Shown here: positions 16,499-25,016 of the stretch, one piece after another
How positions within the stretch are numbered: the first letter of the stretch is position 1
Layout of the letters: each line of letters begins with the position of its first letter
NCBI RefSeq assembly: GCF_030272695.1
Contig: NZ_JARFYN010000003.1
Coordinates: 62,001 to 126,000 of the forward strand
DNA: 64,000 bases
Origin: Martinezella calliandrae
Lineage (GTDB): Bacteria > Pseudomonadota > Alphaproteobacteria > Rhizobiales > Rhizobiaceae
Reading direction: 5' to 3'
Translations under genes and position numbers: made by a program
The notes under the pieces: generated by a model
Databases searched by the model: none
What the model was told of the DNA's origin: nothing
What the model saw: only the letters and a program-made list of their open reading frames with translations

Positions 16499-17875
16499 GT
16501 GAGTCGTCTCATCATTGTTTCCAACCGTGTTTCCGTTCCCGACAACCAAGGGGCGGCGGCGGCGGGCGGACTTGCCGTGGCGTTGCAAGCTGCCCTTGCA
16601 GAGCGTGGCGGCGTCTGGATGGGTTGGTCCGGCAAATCGAGCGGAGACATAGAGCCCGAACCGCTGGTGTTGACCGAAGACGGCAACATCACCTACGCAT
16701 TGACCGATCTCACCCAGACCGATGTCGAGGAATATTACCAGGGCTTCGCCAACCGCGTACTTTGGCCGATCTGCCATTATCGACTGGACCTCGCCGAATA
16801 TGGCCGGAAGGAAATGGCCAGCTATTTCCGCGTCAATCGCTTCTTCGCCCACCGCCTGGCGCCGCTGGTGGAGCCCGACGACATCATCTGGGTGCATGAC
16901 TATCATCTCATTCCGTTGGCGGCGGAGCTCAGGCAAATGGGCCTGAAGAACCGCATCGGTTTCTTCCTGCACATCCCCTGGCCGCCGGCAGACGTGCTCT
17001 TCACCATGCCGGTGCATGAAGAGATCATGCGCGGCCTCTCTTCCTATGATCTGCTCGGCTTCCAGACCAAATACGATCTCGAAAATTTCGCCGGTTGCTT
17101 GAAGCGCGAGGGCATGGGCGTCGAAAACAGTCCCGGCCGTTTCAGCGCTCACGGCCACAACTTCCGCGGCGGCGCCTACTCCATCGGCATCGAGACGGCG
17201 GCCTTTGCCGAGTTTGCCCGCAAAGCCGCAGCCCACAGCATGGTGCGCAAGGCGCGGCAAAGCATCGAGGGCCGCGACCTGATCATCGGCGTCGACCGGC
17301 TCGATTATTCCAAGGGGATCACGCAACGCATCGATGCCTTCGAGCGCTTCGTCACCAACAATCCGGCCCATCAGCGCCGTGTCACCTATCTGCAGATCAC
17401 GCCGAAATCGCGATCGGAGGTGCCGGAATACGAGGCGATGCAGCATGCCGTCGCCGAGCAGGCGGGCCGGGTCAACGGCGCGATCGGCACGGTCGATTGG
17501 GTGCCGATCCGCTATATCAACCGCTCGATCAGCCGCCCGGTGCTGGCGGGCCTCTACCGGCTGGCGAAAGTCGGTTTGGTAACACCTCTACGCGACGGCA
17601 TGAACCTCGTCGCCAAGGAATATGTCGCCGCGCAGGACCCGGACGATCCCGGCGTGCTGGTGCTCTCGCGTTTTGCCGGTGCTGCGCGAGAATTGAGAGG
17701 TGCGCTGCTGGTCAATCCCTATGACGTGGACGGCACGGCAAATGCCCTGGCGCGCGGGATCAACATGCCGCTGGAAGAGCGACGCGAGCGCTGGCGCGGT
17801 ATGATGGACCATCTGCTGGAAAATGATGTTTCGCGCTGGTGCGAGAACTTCCTGACTGACCTGAGAGCCGAGTGA
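16499..17875 (+). CDS. otsA: Trehalose-6-phosphate synthase (UDP-forming)
   Basis: A 458-residue GT20 glycosyltransferase that joins UDP-glucose and glucose-6-phosphate. It starts at GTG 16499 behind GAAAGGAG. Motifs include the N-terminal [13 protein letters not shown], the [13 protein letters not shown] segment, [26 protein letters not shown] with the phosphate-contact Arg/Lys, and [17 protein letters not shown] near the C-terminus. Length and motifs are typical of bacterial OtsA. Confidence 0.95.
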   Translation: MSRLIIVSNRVSVPDNQGAAAAGGLAVALQAALAERGGVWMGWSGKSSGDIEPEPLVLTEDGNITYALTDLTQTDVEEYYQGFANRVLWPICHYRLDLAEYGRKEMASYFRVNRFFAHRLAPLVEPDDIIWVHDYHLIPLAAELRQMGLKNRIGFFLHIPWPPADVLFTMPVHEEIMRGLSSYDLLGFQTKYDLENFAGCLKREGMGVENSPGRFSAHGHNFRGGAYSIGIETAAFAEFARKAAAHSMVRKARQSIEGRDLIIGVDRLDYSKGITQRIDAFERFVTNNPAHQRRVTYLQITPKSRSEVPEYEAMQHAVAEQAGRVNGAIGTVDWVPIRYINRSISRPVLAGLYRLAKVGLVTPLRDGMNLVAKEYVAAQDPDDPGVLVLSRFAGAARELRGALLVNPYDVDGTANALARGINMPLEERRERWRGMMDHLLENDVSRWCENFLTDLRAE

Positions 17876-17886
17876 CGAATGGCCCG

Positions 17887-18786
17887 CTACATCGCCGCCG
17901 CTTCCCTGACCAGCCATTCCGTCAGCCATGCGGCATGCACGCTTTGCGACTTGGGCGGCAGAAGCCAGTAACCGCGGTTCGGCGCGCTCAGTACAGGACC
18001 GGCAGTCACCAGCATGCGCCCGGCAAGCAGCGAATCCACCAGTCCCATCCAGCCGAGCGCCAGCCCCTGCTCGCCGATCGCCGCCTGAACGACCAGAGAA
18101 TAGGTGTTGAACCGCAGATCGCCATGGCCGGCATAGCTATCCCGGCTGATACCAAATTCAGCAAAATAGCTCTTCCAATCGAACCAGGGCGACGGCGTTT
18201 CCGTATCCAGATGCACGAGCGTCGCACGGGCCAGGCGGCTTGGATCGCTGAAAGGACCATATTTGTCGACGAAGCCTTGCGCACAGATCGGCGCTACCTT
18301 CTCCGGCAACAACAGCGCCGCTTCCGAGCCAAACTCTTCCCGCGCGCCGAAGACGACGGCGACATCGCCGCTTTCCGAATGGCGCTCCTGCCTCTGCGTA
18401 GCGACGATCTGTATGTCCAATTCCGGATGCAGCAGACGAAACCGGTGCATGCGCGGGATCAGCCAGAGCGCCGAGAAAGCATAGTCGGTCCGCAGCCGCA
18501 CTGCCGGGCGCTCTGCCTCGGCTCGGAAGCTGCGCACCAGGGAATCAACGCCGCCGACCGCCTTCTCTGCGATCTCGAACAGCCGGCGGCCTTCCGGGGA
18601 CAATTCGACACCGCGATGCTGGCGGTGAAAAAGAGCGACGCCCATCTGCTCCTCGATCCTCCGGATCTGATAGCTGACCGCCGGCTGGGTCAGCCCGAGG
18701 CTTGCCGCCGCGGACGAGAGGCTGCCCGAGCGCCCCACCTCGACAAAAATTCGCAGCCATCCAAGGTCCACCGACCGTTCAGCCAT
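17887..18786 (-). CDS. LysR-family regulator of choline-sulfate use
   Basis: A 299-residue LysR protein of the GcvA-like subgroup, with helix-turn-helix SLSSAAASLGLTQPAVSYQI and effector domain from about residue 95. It is divergent from choX and betC. In other Rhizobiaceae and in Pseudomonas a LysR of this type next to betC is the choline-sulfate utilisation regulator, so the same role is inferred. The dyad at 18842-18862 is a candidate site. Confidence 0.85.
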   Translation of the reverse strand: MAERSVDLGWLRIFVEVGRSGSLSSAAASLGLTQPAVSYQIRRIEEQMGVALFHRQHRGVELSPEGRRLFEIAEKAVGGVDSLVRSFRAEAERPAVRLRTDYAFSALWLIPRMHRFRLLHPELDIQIVATQRQERHSESGDVAVVFGAREEFGSEAALLLPEKVAPICAQGFVDKYGPFSDPSRLARATLVHLDTETPSPWFDWKSYFAEFGISRDSYAGHGDLRFNTYSLVVQAAIGEQGLALGWMGLVDSLLAGRMLVTAGPVLSAPNRGYWLLPPKSQSVHAAWLTEWLVREAAAM

Positions 18787-18841
18787 AGAATTTCCTTATG
18801 CTATCTATTCAAAAAAGCCTGCTTCACAGGCCGAATGCTAC

Positions 18842-18862
18842 TGATGTTCAATAAAAACATCA
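18842..18862. promoter_or_regulatory. Dyad in the LysR/choX spacer
   Basis: Perfect arms TGATGTT (18842-18848) and AACATCA (18856-18862) with an AT-rich seven-base spacer, 24 bases before the choX start. Candidate operator for the divergent LysR. Confidence 0.42.
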
Positions 18863-18885
18863 AATACTAAGAGGGAACTATCATT

Positions 18886-19833
18886 ATGCGAATTTCTGTT
18901 ATGGGCCGGCTTGCTGTCGGCGTGCTCCTTTCGGCTTTTTCCTTCGCCGGCGTTGCAAAAGCAGATGGTGATTCCTGCCGCACCATTCATCTCTCCGATC
19001 CGGGCTGGACCGACATCACCTCGACCAACGGCGTGACGGGCGTGCTGCTCAGCGCGCTCGGCTATGAGCCGGACATCAAGACGCTGTCCGTGCCGATCGG
19101 CTATCAATCGATGAAGACCGGTGAAATCGACGTCTTCCTCGGCAATTGGATGCCGGCGCAGAAGGCCTTCGTCGACGACCTCAACAAAGCCAAAGCCATC
19201 GAGGTGCTGAACCGCAACCTTCAGGGCGCGAAATTCACCCTCGCCGTGCCGACCTATGTCGCCGACAAGGGCGTCAAGGGCTTCGCCGACCTGCAGAAGC
19301 ATGCCGATGATTTCGATCATAAGATCTACGGCATCGAACCCGGCGCGCCAGCCAACGCCAATATTCAGAAGATGATCGACGCCAACGATTTCGGCCTGAA
19401 GGGCTGGGAGCTGGTGGAATCGAGCGAGCAGGCGATGCTGTCGCAGGTCGAGCGCGCCGGCAAAGACAAGCAGGCCATCGTCTTCCTGGCCTGGGCGCCG
19501 CATCCGATGAACGATCGCTTCCAGATTGCCTATCTCGCTGGCGGCGACGCCTATTTCGGCCCCAACTACGGCGGTGCGGACGTCTACACGCTGGCGCGTA
19601 CCGGATGGTCGGCCGCCTGCCCCAACGCCGCAAAACTGTTCCACAATCTGACCTTCGACATCGGCATGGAGAACGCGCTGATGGGCTCGATCCTCGGCGG
19701 TCAGGATGCGACAGCGGCGGCCAGTGCTTGGCTGAAGGCGCATCCGGAGGCCTTGACACCCTGGCTCGCCGGCGTGACGACGGTCGAAGGCAAGCCCGGC
19801 CTCGATGCCGTCAAGGCTGCAGTCGGCCTCTGA
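18886..19833 (+). CDS. choX: Choline ABC transporter substrate-binding protein
   Basis: A 315-residue periplasmic protein with a signal peptide ending near AKA (about residue 25). It matches ChoX of Sinorhizobium in the choline-cage tryptophans (DPGWTDI, LGNWMPAQ, FLAWAPHPMN) and in KIYGIEPGA and VESSEQAM. ChoX binds choline tightly for the ChoWV importer. No choW or choV follows; the next gene is betC, only 20 bases downstream, so here the binding protein is paired with the sulfatase. The permease must lie elsewhere or the protein serves another transporter. Confidence 0.88.
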   Translation: MRISVMGRLAVGVLLSAFSFAGVAKADGDSCRTIHLSDPGWTDITSTNGVTGVLLSALGYEPDIKTLSVPIGYQSMKTGEIDVFLGNWMPAQKAFVDDLNKAKAIEVLNRNLQGAKFTLAVPTYVADKGVKGFADLQKHADDFDHKIYGIEPGAPANANIQKMIDANDFGLKGWELVESSEQAMLSQVERAGKDKQAIVFLAWAPHPMNDRFQIAYLAGGDAYFGPNYGGADVYTLARTGWSAACPNAAKLFHNLTFDIGMENALMGSILGGQDATAAASAWLKAHPEALTPWLAGVTTVEGKPGLDAVKAAVGL

Positions 19834-19853
19834 TTCAGTCAAGGACATCCAAC

Positions 19854-21368
19854 ATGGCGCGCCCGAATATCCTTATCCTCATGGTCGATCAGTTGAACGG
19901 GACATTGTTTCCCGACGGCCCGGCCGATTTTCTCCATGCACCCGTGCTGAAGGCATTGGCGAAGCGCTCAGTGCGCTTCGCCAACAGCTATACGGCAAGC
20001 CCGCTCTGCGCACCGGCGCGGGCTTCCTTCATGTCCGGGCAACTGCCGAGCCGCACCCGCGTCTATGACAACGCCGCGGAATTTGCCTCCGATATCCCGA
20101 CCTTTGCGCATCATCTGCGGGCGGCGGGGTACCAGACGGCGCTCTCCGGCAAGATGCATTTCGTCGGGCCGGACCAGATGCACGGCTTCGAGGAGCGGCT
20201 GACCACCGACATCTATCCCGCCGATTTCGGCTGGACGCCGGACTATACCAAGCCGGGCGAGCGCATCGACTGGTGGTATCATAATCTCGGGTCGGTGACC
20301 GGCGCCGGCATCGCCGAGATCACCAACCAGATGGAATATGACGACGAGGTCGCCTATCACGCGACACGCAAGCTGCTCGACCTGTCGCGCGGCCATGACG
20401 AACGACCGTGGTGCCTGACCGTCAGTTTCACTCATCCGCACGACCCCTACGTCGCCCGCCGCCGCTTCTGGGACCTCTACGAGGATTGCCCGGCGCTTGA
20501 CCCCGACGTTGCGGAAATCCCCTTCGACAAGCAGGACCAGCATTCGCAGCGACTGATGAAGGCGAGCGACCATACCGCCTTCGACATCACGCCCGAACAG
20601 GTACGCCGGGCGCGGCGCGGCTATTTCGCCAACATCTCCTATGTCGACGAAAAGATCGGCGAGATTCTCGATGCGCTGGAGCGCGGCCGCATGGCCGACA
20701 ACACCATCGTGCTCTTCGTTTCCGACCATGGAGATATGCTCGGCGAACGCGGCCTGTGGTTCAAGATGAACTTCTTCGAAGGCTCGGCCCGCGTGCCGCT
20801 GATGATCGCCGCGCCCGGCTTGAACGCCCGGCGCATCGATCAGCCAGTGTCGACGCTGGATGTGACGCCGACGCTTGCCGGCCTTGCCGGGCTCGATATC
20901 GCCTCACTGAAGCAATGGATCGATGGCGAGGACCTGGCTCCCCTCGCCCAAGGTACCGGAAGCCGTAGTCCGGTACCGATGGAATATGCCGCGGAAGGGT
21001 CTGAAGCGCCGCTCGTCGGCTTGCGCGACGGCCGCTACAAGCTGATGCTCTGCCAGAAGGACGCGCCTCTGCTCTTCGATCTCGATTCCGATCCCAAAGA
21101 GCTGACGAATCTTGCCGACGACCCTGCATACGCGGAAATCTTGGCGCGGCTGATCGCGCAGGCGAGGCAGCGCTGGAATCTCGCCGCCTTCGACGCCGCC
21201 GTGCGCGAAAGCCAGGCACGGCGATGGGTGGTCTATGCGGCGCTGCGCAACGGCGCCTACTATCCCTGGGATTACCAGCCGCTGCAGAGGGCGTCCGAGC
21301 GCTATATGCGCAACCACATGGACCTGAACGTGTTGGAGGAGAACCAGCGTTTTCCGCGCGGAGAATGA
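19854..21368 (+). CDS. betC: Choline-sulfatase
   Basis: A 504-residue type I sulfatase that hydrolyses choline-O-sulfate to choline and sulfate. The start ATG is at 19854 behind AAGGACATCC; a longer frame reaching 19605 lies in choX. The formylglycine signature is SPLCAPARASFMSGQ (C-x-P-x-R), metal ligands appear in ILMVDQLNG and LFVSDHGDMLGERG, and the family C-terminus RNHMDLNVLEENQRFPR is present. Together with choX and the divergent LysR it makes choline, and hence betaine, from choline sulfate. Confidence 0.94.
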   Translation: MARPNILILMVDQLNGTLFPDGPADFLHAPVLKALAKRSVRFANSYTASPLCAPARASFMSGQLPSRTRVYDNAAEFASDIPTFAHHLRAAGYQTALSGKMHFVGPDQMHGFEERLTTDIYPADFGWTPDYTKPGERIDWWYHNLGSVTGAGIAEITNQMEYDDEVAYHATRKLLDLSRGHDERPWCLTVSFTHPHDPYVARRRFWDLYEDCPALDPDVAEIPFDKQDQHSQRLMKASDHTAFDITPEQVRRARRGYFANISYVDEKIGEILDALERGRMADNTIVLFVSDHGDMLGERGLWFKMNFFEGSARVPLMIAAPGLNARRIDQPVSTLDVTPTLAGLAGLDIASLKQWIDGEDLAPLAQGTGSRSPVPMEYAAEGSEAPLVGLRDGRYKLMLCQKDAPLLFDLDSDPKELTNLADDPAYAEILARLIAQARQRWNLAAFDAAVRESQARRWVVYAALRNGAYYPWDYQPLQRASERYMRNHMDLNVLEENQRFPRGE

Positions 21369-21430
21369 GGTTTTTGTGGCGGGATTTTCCGATCGCGATA
21401 TAGTCGCGCCGATATATCGGAGAAACGCCT

Positions 21431-21641
21431 ATGAAAATCAGCGCACGCAACCGTCTCAAGGGCAAAGTCGTCGAGATCACCAAGGGCGCGACGATGGCCC
21501 ATGTCCGAATCGATATCGGCAACAGCTTCGATCGTTACTTCGTCGATCACCAACGAGGCGGTCGACGAACTGGGGCTGACGGTCGGCGCTGATGCTTATG
21601 CCGTCATCAAGGCATCCGATGTCATGGTTGCCGTCGACTGA
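21431..21641 (+). pseudogene. Molbindin (TOBE/Mop domain) gene broken by a one-base insertion
   Basis: ATG at 21431 with GGAG eight bases upstream begins a Mop-like protein: MKISARNRLKGKVVEITKGA. Around base 21530 the frame is lost; the next frame continues with IVTSSITNEAVDELGLTV and ends KASDVMVAVD at the TGA 21639-21641. The whole is 211 bases, one more than the 210 needed for a 69-residue molbindin, so one base has been gained. Intact molbindins bind molybdate or tungstate. It is either a recent pseudogene or a sequencing error. Confidence 0.8.
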
Positions 21642-21652
21642 CACCCAAAGCG

Positions 21653-21719
21653 AGCATGATCTTGTCCGAAAACCGCTTCACAGTTTTCGCTGCGCGGTCC
21701 CTCGGTTCGGGATCATGCT
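21653..21719. repeat. Rhizobial-type palindromic repeat
   Basis: Terminal arms AGCATGATC (21653-21661) and GATCATGCT (21711-21719) enclose TTGTCCGAAAACCGCTTCACA and a TTTTCG stretch. From memory, this core is among the commonest dispersed intergenic palindromes of Rhizobium and relatives. It fills the gap between the broken molbindin and trmO and may act as terminator for both. Confidence 0.65.
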
Positions 21720-22244
21720 TCACGCCTTTTGGCAGTAATGCGCCGTTCCCGCGTCGCCAGTCTGGAAATCGCCGGGCTGCGGCGGCGCGATCGGTTTGAA
21801 TAGGCTCCAATCGGGCTTGAGGTCGAGAAGCGGCGTGCCGTCGAGGCAATCGAGCCCGCGTACCAGCAGGACGGCGCCTTCGACCGCCTCCAGCTTAACG
21901 ATGGAGGTGCCGATCGGGTTTGGCCGCACCGGCGAGCGCAGCGAAAATGTGCCGTGCACCTTGCCGTTGCTGGCCGGGCTCTGCAAAACGAGATCGCGGC
22001 GCGCGCGGTCCAGCCAATAAAGGATTTCCAGCCGCTCAAAACTCTCTACTCCCTTGAGCGCCGGCACCCAGGGTTCGAAAATCTCGATGCGGCAAAGCGG
22101 CCCGTCATGCCGTCCTTGGCGCGGCGTCTCCATCCGCGAAGTCCATGGCGTCGAGATGCGGCCGATGAAGACGAGACCGGCATCGGCTGGCGCCGGCGGT
22201 TCGATCGCCACTTCATTTTCTCGAATCTCGTTTTCCCGGACCAT
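21720..22244 (-). CDS. trmO: tRNA (N6-threonylcarbamoyladenosine(37)-N6)-methyltransferase TrmO family
   Basis: A 174-residue UPF0066/TrmO protein. Family marks are the N-terminal FIGRISTPW, CRIEIFEPWVPALKGVE, the ILYWLDRARR segment and the block FSLRSPVRPNPIGTSIVKL. TrmO adds a methyl group from SAM to t6A37 of some tRNAs. The C-terminal PDW-LF-PI pattern (LKPDWSLFKPIAPP) is present. The gene ends exactly at the palindromic repeat. Confidence 0.85.
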   Translation of the reverse strand: MVRENEIRENEVAIEPPAPADAGLVFIGRISTPWTSRMETPRQGRHDGPLCRIEIFEPWVPALKGVESFERLEILYWLDRARRDLVLQSPASNGKVHGTFSLRSPVRPNPIGTSIVKLEAVEGAVLLVRGLDCLDGTPLLDLKPDWSLFKPIAPPQPGDFQTGDAGTAHYCQKA

Positions 22245-22277
22245 GATTTTTCCCTCTCGAGCAAATGTGTAACGCGA

Positions 22278-23303
22278 TCATTCAGCGCTTTTCAGAAGCG
22301 CCGCCAGTTGATCATCCGTCAAATCCACCTGATAGAACAGCTTATAAAACCCTCTGACATCGGAGGAGAGATCATTCTTGAAAAGCTGCGGATAAAGCAA
22401 CGTCTCCAACCAACGAATGCCGACCAGCCTGTTGACGCCGGGCGGTGAATCGAACCAGCCGAAGGGCAGCGACGGTTGCACGAACAGCCTGCCGTCCTTG
22501 ACTGCCTTGACGCCGGCCCATTGCGGATCGCTTTTGACGGTGGCGGCGAATTTTCCGTCCTCGGCAAGGATCATATCCGGATTCCACGCCACGATCTGCT
22601 GTGGCGTCACCTGTGTCAGCCCGCCTTTGCCGGCGGCGGCCGCGACATTGACGGCGCCGGCCGCATTGAGAATCTCAAGATTGATTGAACCCGCCAGCCC
22701 TGTCTCCAAACCGTATGCGCCGCGGCCATAATAGACCCGCGACCGCTGAGTATCGGGCAAGGTCGCCAGTTTGTCGTTGAGGTCCTTGATCGAGGCGTCG
22801 GCATAATCGGCGAGCGTCTTGGCCCGACCCGTTACGCCGAGGATATCGCCGACTTCGCGCAGCGTATCGCCGGTGCGCGCAAAGCTGCCGTCGATCAGCA
22901 CATAGGGTATGTGGGTCTCGCCGTGTACCTTGTCCGCCAGCGCGCTATAGGTGGGATCGACCGTGCCGACATCGAGGATGATATCGGGTTTCGCAGTCGT
23001 CACCGCCTGCATGCTGATGGTTCCGCCCTTGCCGGTCAGCCGGCCTATGGTCGGCAGGTTGCGAACCGAGGGCGCAAGATAGGCCTTAGCCGCATCGCTT
23101 GGCGCGCTTACCCACCCGGCAAGCTTATCCGGCGCCAATACATAAACGAGAGCAGCGGCGGGTGGGCCTGCAACCAAAACGTGGTTGATCGTATTGGGAA
23201 TCTCGACCTTGCGCCCCGCAGCGTCGGTGATCAGCCGCGCTTCGACGGCCACCGGCGGTAGGCCTAAGAAAATGAACGCTAAGGCCGCGAAAAATTTTGC
23301 CAT
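22278..23303 (-). CDS. Periplasmic binding protein, Fe-siderophore/TroA-like helical-backbone type, orphan
   Basis: A 341-residue secreted protein. ATG at 23303 gives a normal signal peptide (KFFAALAFIFLGLPPVAVEA); a GTG at 23339 would add 12 residues. It has the N-terminal TDAAGRKVEIP-INHVLVAGPP and the KPDIILDVG segment of class III binding proteins for siderophore, haem or cobalamin. No permease or ATPase gene is adjacent in the window. The ligand is open; iron complexes are most likely from the family. Confidence 0.78.
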   Translation of the reverse strand: MAKFFAALAFIFLGLPPVAVEARLITDAAGRKVEIPNTINHVLVAGPPAAALVYVLAPDKLAGWVSAPSDAAKAYLAPSVRNLPTIGRLTGKGGTISMQAVTTAKPDIILDVGTVDPTYSALADKVHGETHIPYVLIDGSFARTGDTLREVGDILGVTGRAKTLADYADASIKDLNDKLATLPDTQRSRVYYGRGAYGLETGLAGSINLEILNAAGAVNVAAAAGKGGLTQVTPQQIVAWNPDMILAEDGKFAATVKSDPQWAGVKAVKDGRLFVQPSLPFGWFDSPPGVNRLVGIRWLETLLYPQLFKNDLSSDVRGFYKLFYQVDLTDDQLAALLKSAE

Positions 23304-23400
23304 GACGAACCGCCGGCCGTGATGAAGGACGCAGGGCACTATGGCACAGCGCTATATTCGATGGAATATCACGGATGCGCGATCTAATGAACTGAGAGGC

Positions 23401-23859
23401 CTAGAAATCCTCCATCGCCAACGCGCAATTCGAGACCCGTGCCCAGCGCTCCGCTGACTGCTCGGCTAGTGCCGCCAACGTAACCTTTGCGAACCTCGCC
23501 AGTAAAATCGCTTCTCCCTCGCTCATCGCCTCGGCAAGGGAAGCGTTGACTGCCTGCTCGATGACGCAGTTCGGATTATCGCCCGCAAGACCAATCGAAA
23601 AAAGCTGCGGCGCACCCAGTGCGTTATGGATGTCCCGCAGCGTTATCTCCCGCAGTGGGCGGGCCAACACCCAGCCCCCGCCATGCCCCTTTTCCGAGCG
23701 GACATAACCCTGATCCCTAAGCCCAGCCATGGTTCGGCGCACCACGACGGCATTCGTGCCCAGCATCGCCGCAATGGTCTCGGAGGTCGCAGCACCTTCG
23801 TGGCGATCCATGTGGATCAGCACATGCAGCATGCGGGATAGGCGGGTGTCGTGTCTCAT
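23401..23859 (-). CDS. Rrf2-family transcriptional regulator
   Basis: A 152-residue Rrf2 protein, started at ATG 23859 (MRHDTRLSRMLHVLIHM), the family's usual N-terminus; an open extension to 23910 exists. The winged helix includes SETIAAMLGTNAVVVRRTMAGL and the wing GYVRSEKGHGGGWVLAR. The three-cysteine Fe-S cluster of IscR or NsrR is not present; only Cys in NPNCVIEQ and a late SNCALA are seen, so sensing may use single thiols. It is divergent from a thioredoxin-reductase-like gene, its likely target. Confidence 0.85.
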   Translation of the reverse strand: MRHDTRLSRMLHVLIHMDRHEGAATSETIAAMLGTNAVVVRRTMAGLRDQGYVRSEKGHGGGWVLARPLREITLRDIHNALGAPQLFSIGLAGDNPNCVIEQAVNASLAEAMSEGEAILLARFAKVTLAALAEQSAERWARVSNCALAMEDF

Positions 23860-23908
23860 GAGTTCCGATCGTCTCCGTGTCGCATACAGATCTACCAAGA
23901 ACGCGCTC

Positions 23909-23929
23909 ACGCAACAATAGGAGTTGCGT
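23909..23929. promoter_or_regulatory. Dyad and promoter candidate between Rrf2 and reductase genes
   Basis: Perfect arms ACGCAAC (23909-23915) and GTTGCGT (23923-23929), followed by a promoter-like TTGACG (23935-23940), 17 bases, TAGAAA for the reductase gene. The dyad just upstream of the -35 suits an Rrf2 dimer. Confidence 0.45.
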
Positions 23930-24027
23930 AACTATTGACGCGGGCGATCACGTAACATAGAAAGTATCGTGATATCGCTTCCGGCCTTGCCGGCGATAAA
24001 GCAAACTGAGCATGAAAGGTGATTTCC

Positions 24028-24921
24028 ATGTACTTCGATGTCATCATCATCGGCGGCAGCTATGCCGGCATGTCCGCAGGCCTGCAGCTCGCCCGCGCCA
24101 GACGGAATATTCTGTTGGTCGATGCGGGAGAGCGGCGCAATCGTTTTGCCGCAAGCTCACACGGCTTCCTCGGTCAGGACGGCCGCGATCCCGGTCTGAT
24201 CGCCACTGACGCGCGTGCGCAGCTGGAGCGCTATCCGACCGTTCATTGGCTGAACGCCAAGGTGCAAACCGCCAAACAGATTGAACGCGGATTTTCCGTC
24301 GCGGTCGGCGCCGGAGAGCTATTGAAGGGCAAGCGACTGATCCTAGCCATGGGTGTCATCGACCAATTGCCGGCCATTCCCGGCCTGCAGGAGCGTTGGG
24401 GAAAATCAGTCTTCCACTGCCCCTATTGCCACGGCTACGAACTCGATCAGGGACGCATCGGCGTGATCGCGTCGTCGGAGCTTTCCATGCATCACGCCCT
24501 AATGCTTCCTGACTGGGGCACGACAACTCTCTTCACGAACGGCGCCTTCGTCCCCGATGCCGATCAGTCATCTCAGTTGCGTGCACGCGGGGTAGTAGTC
24601 GAGACTGTGTCGATTCGCGAGATTGGCGGCGAGCGAGCCGACGTGGTGCTGGAAGACGGCAGGGTCATTGTGATGGATGGCCTGTTCACCTTGACCCAGA
24701 CCTCGGTGCCGGCACCATGGGCGGAACAGCTGGGCTGCATATTCGAGGAAGGACCGCTCGGTCGCTTCATCAGCACCGATGTTGTGAAACAGACCACCGC
24801 GAAAGGCGTGTTCGCTTGCGGCGATGCTGCAAGAGCCGCCGGTTCCGTGGCATTCTCCGTGGGTGACGGAGCCCTTGCCGGCACGGCAGCGCACCGTTCG
24901 CTTATGTTCGACAATGATTGA
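24028..24921 (+). CDS. Thioredoxin-reductase-like FAD/NAD(P)-dependent oxidoreductase
   Basis: A 297-residue flavoprotein. The start ATG 24028 follows GAAAGGTGAT. FAD motif: DVIIIGGSYAGMSAGLQL; redox pair CPYC in FHCPYCHGYE at about 133-136; C-terminal FAD contact GVFACGDAAR. This is the thioredoxin reductase layout, but the NAD(P)H domain motif reads GRIGVIASSELS rather than a clear GxGxxA, and the protein is a divergent paralogue rather than TrxB itself. Control by the divergent Rrf2 regulator is likely. Confidence 0.85.
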   Translation: MYFDVIIIGGSYAGMSAGLQLARARRNILLVDAGERRNRFAASSHGFLGQDGRDPGLIATDARAQLERYPTVHWLNAKVQTAKQIERGFSVAVGAGELLKGKRLILAMGVIDQLPAIPGLQERWGKSVFHCPYCHGYELDQGRIGVIASSELSMHHALMLPDWGTTTLFTNGAFVPDADQSSQLRARGVVVETVSIREIGGERADVVLEDGRVIVMDGLFTLTQTSVPAPWAEQLGCIFEEGPLGRFISTDVVKQTTAKGVFACGDAARAAGSVAFSVGDGALAGTAAHRSLMFDND

Positions 24922-24986
24922 CGGCGCCAGACGTCTGAGCAGTCATCCGGAATACCAGAGACGACAGATGGCCGGGCACCATACCA

Positions 24987-25016
24987 AATATCACGCCGCC
25001 TTGACGGCGTGATATT
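24987..25016 (-). terminator. Hairpin overlapping the prfC stop codon
   Basis: Perfect 12-base arms AATATCACGCCG (24987-24998) and CGGCGTGATATT (25005-25016) with a six-base loop. The stem contains the last eight codons and the stop codon of prfC. On the minus strand it is followed by only a weak T run, so it is either a terminator or an mRNA-end stabiliser. Confidence 0.55.
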
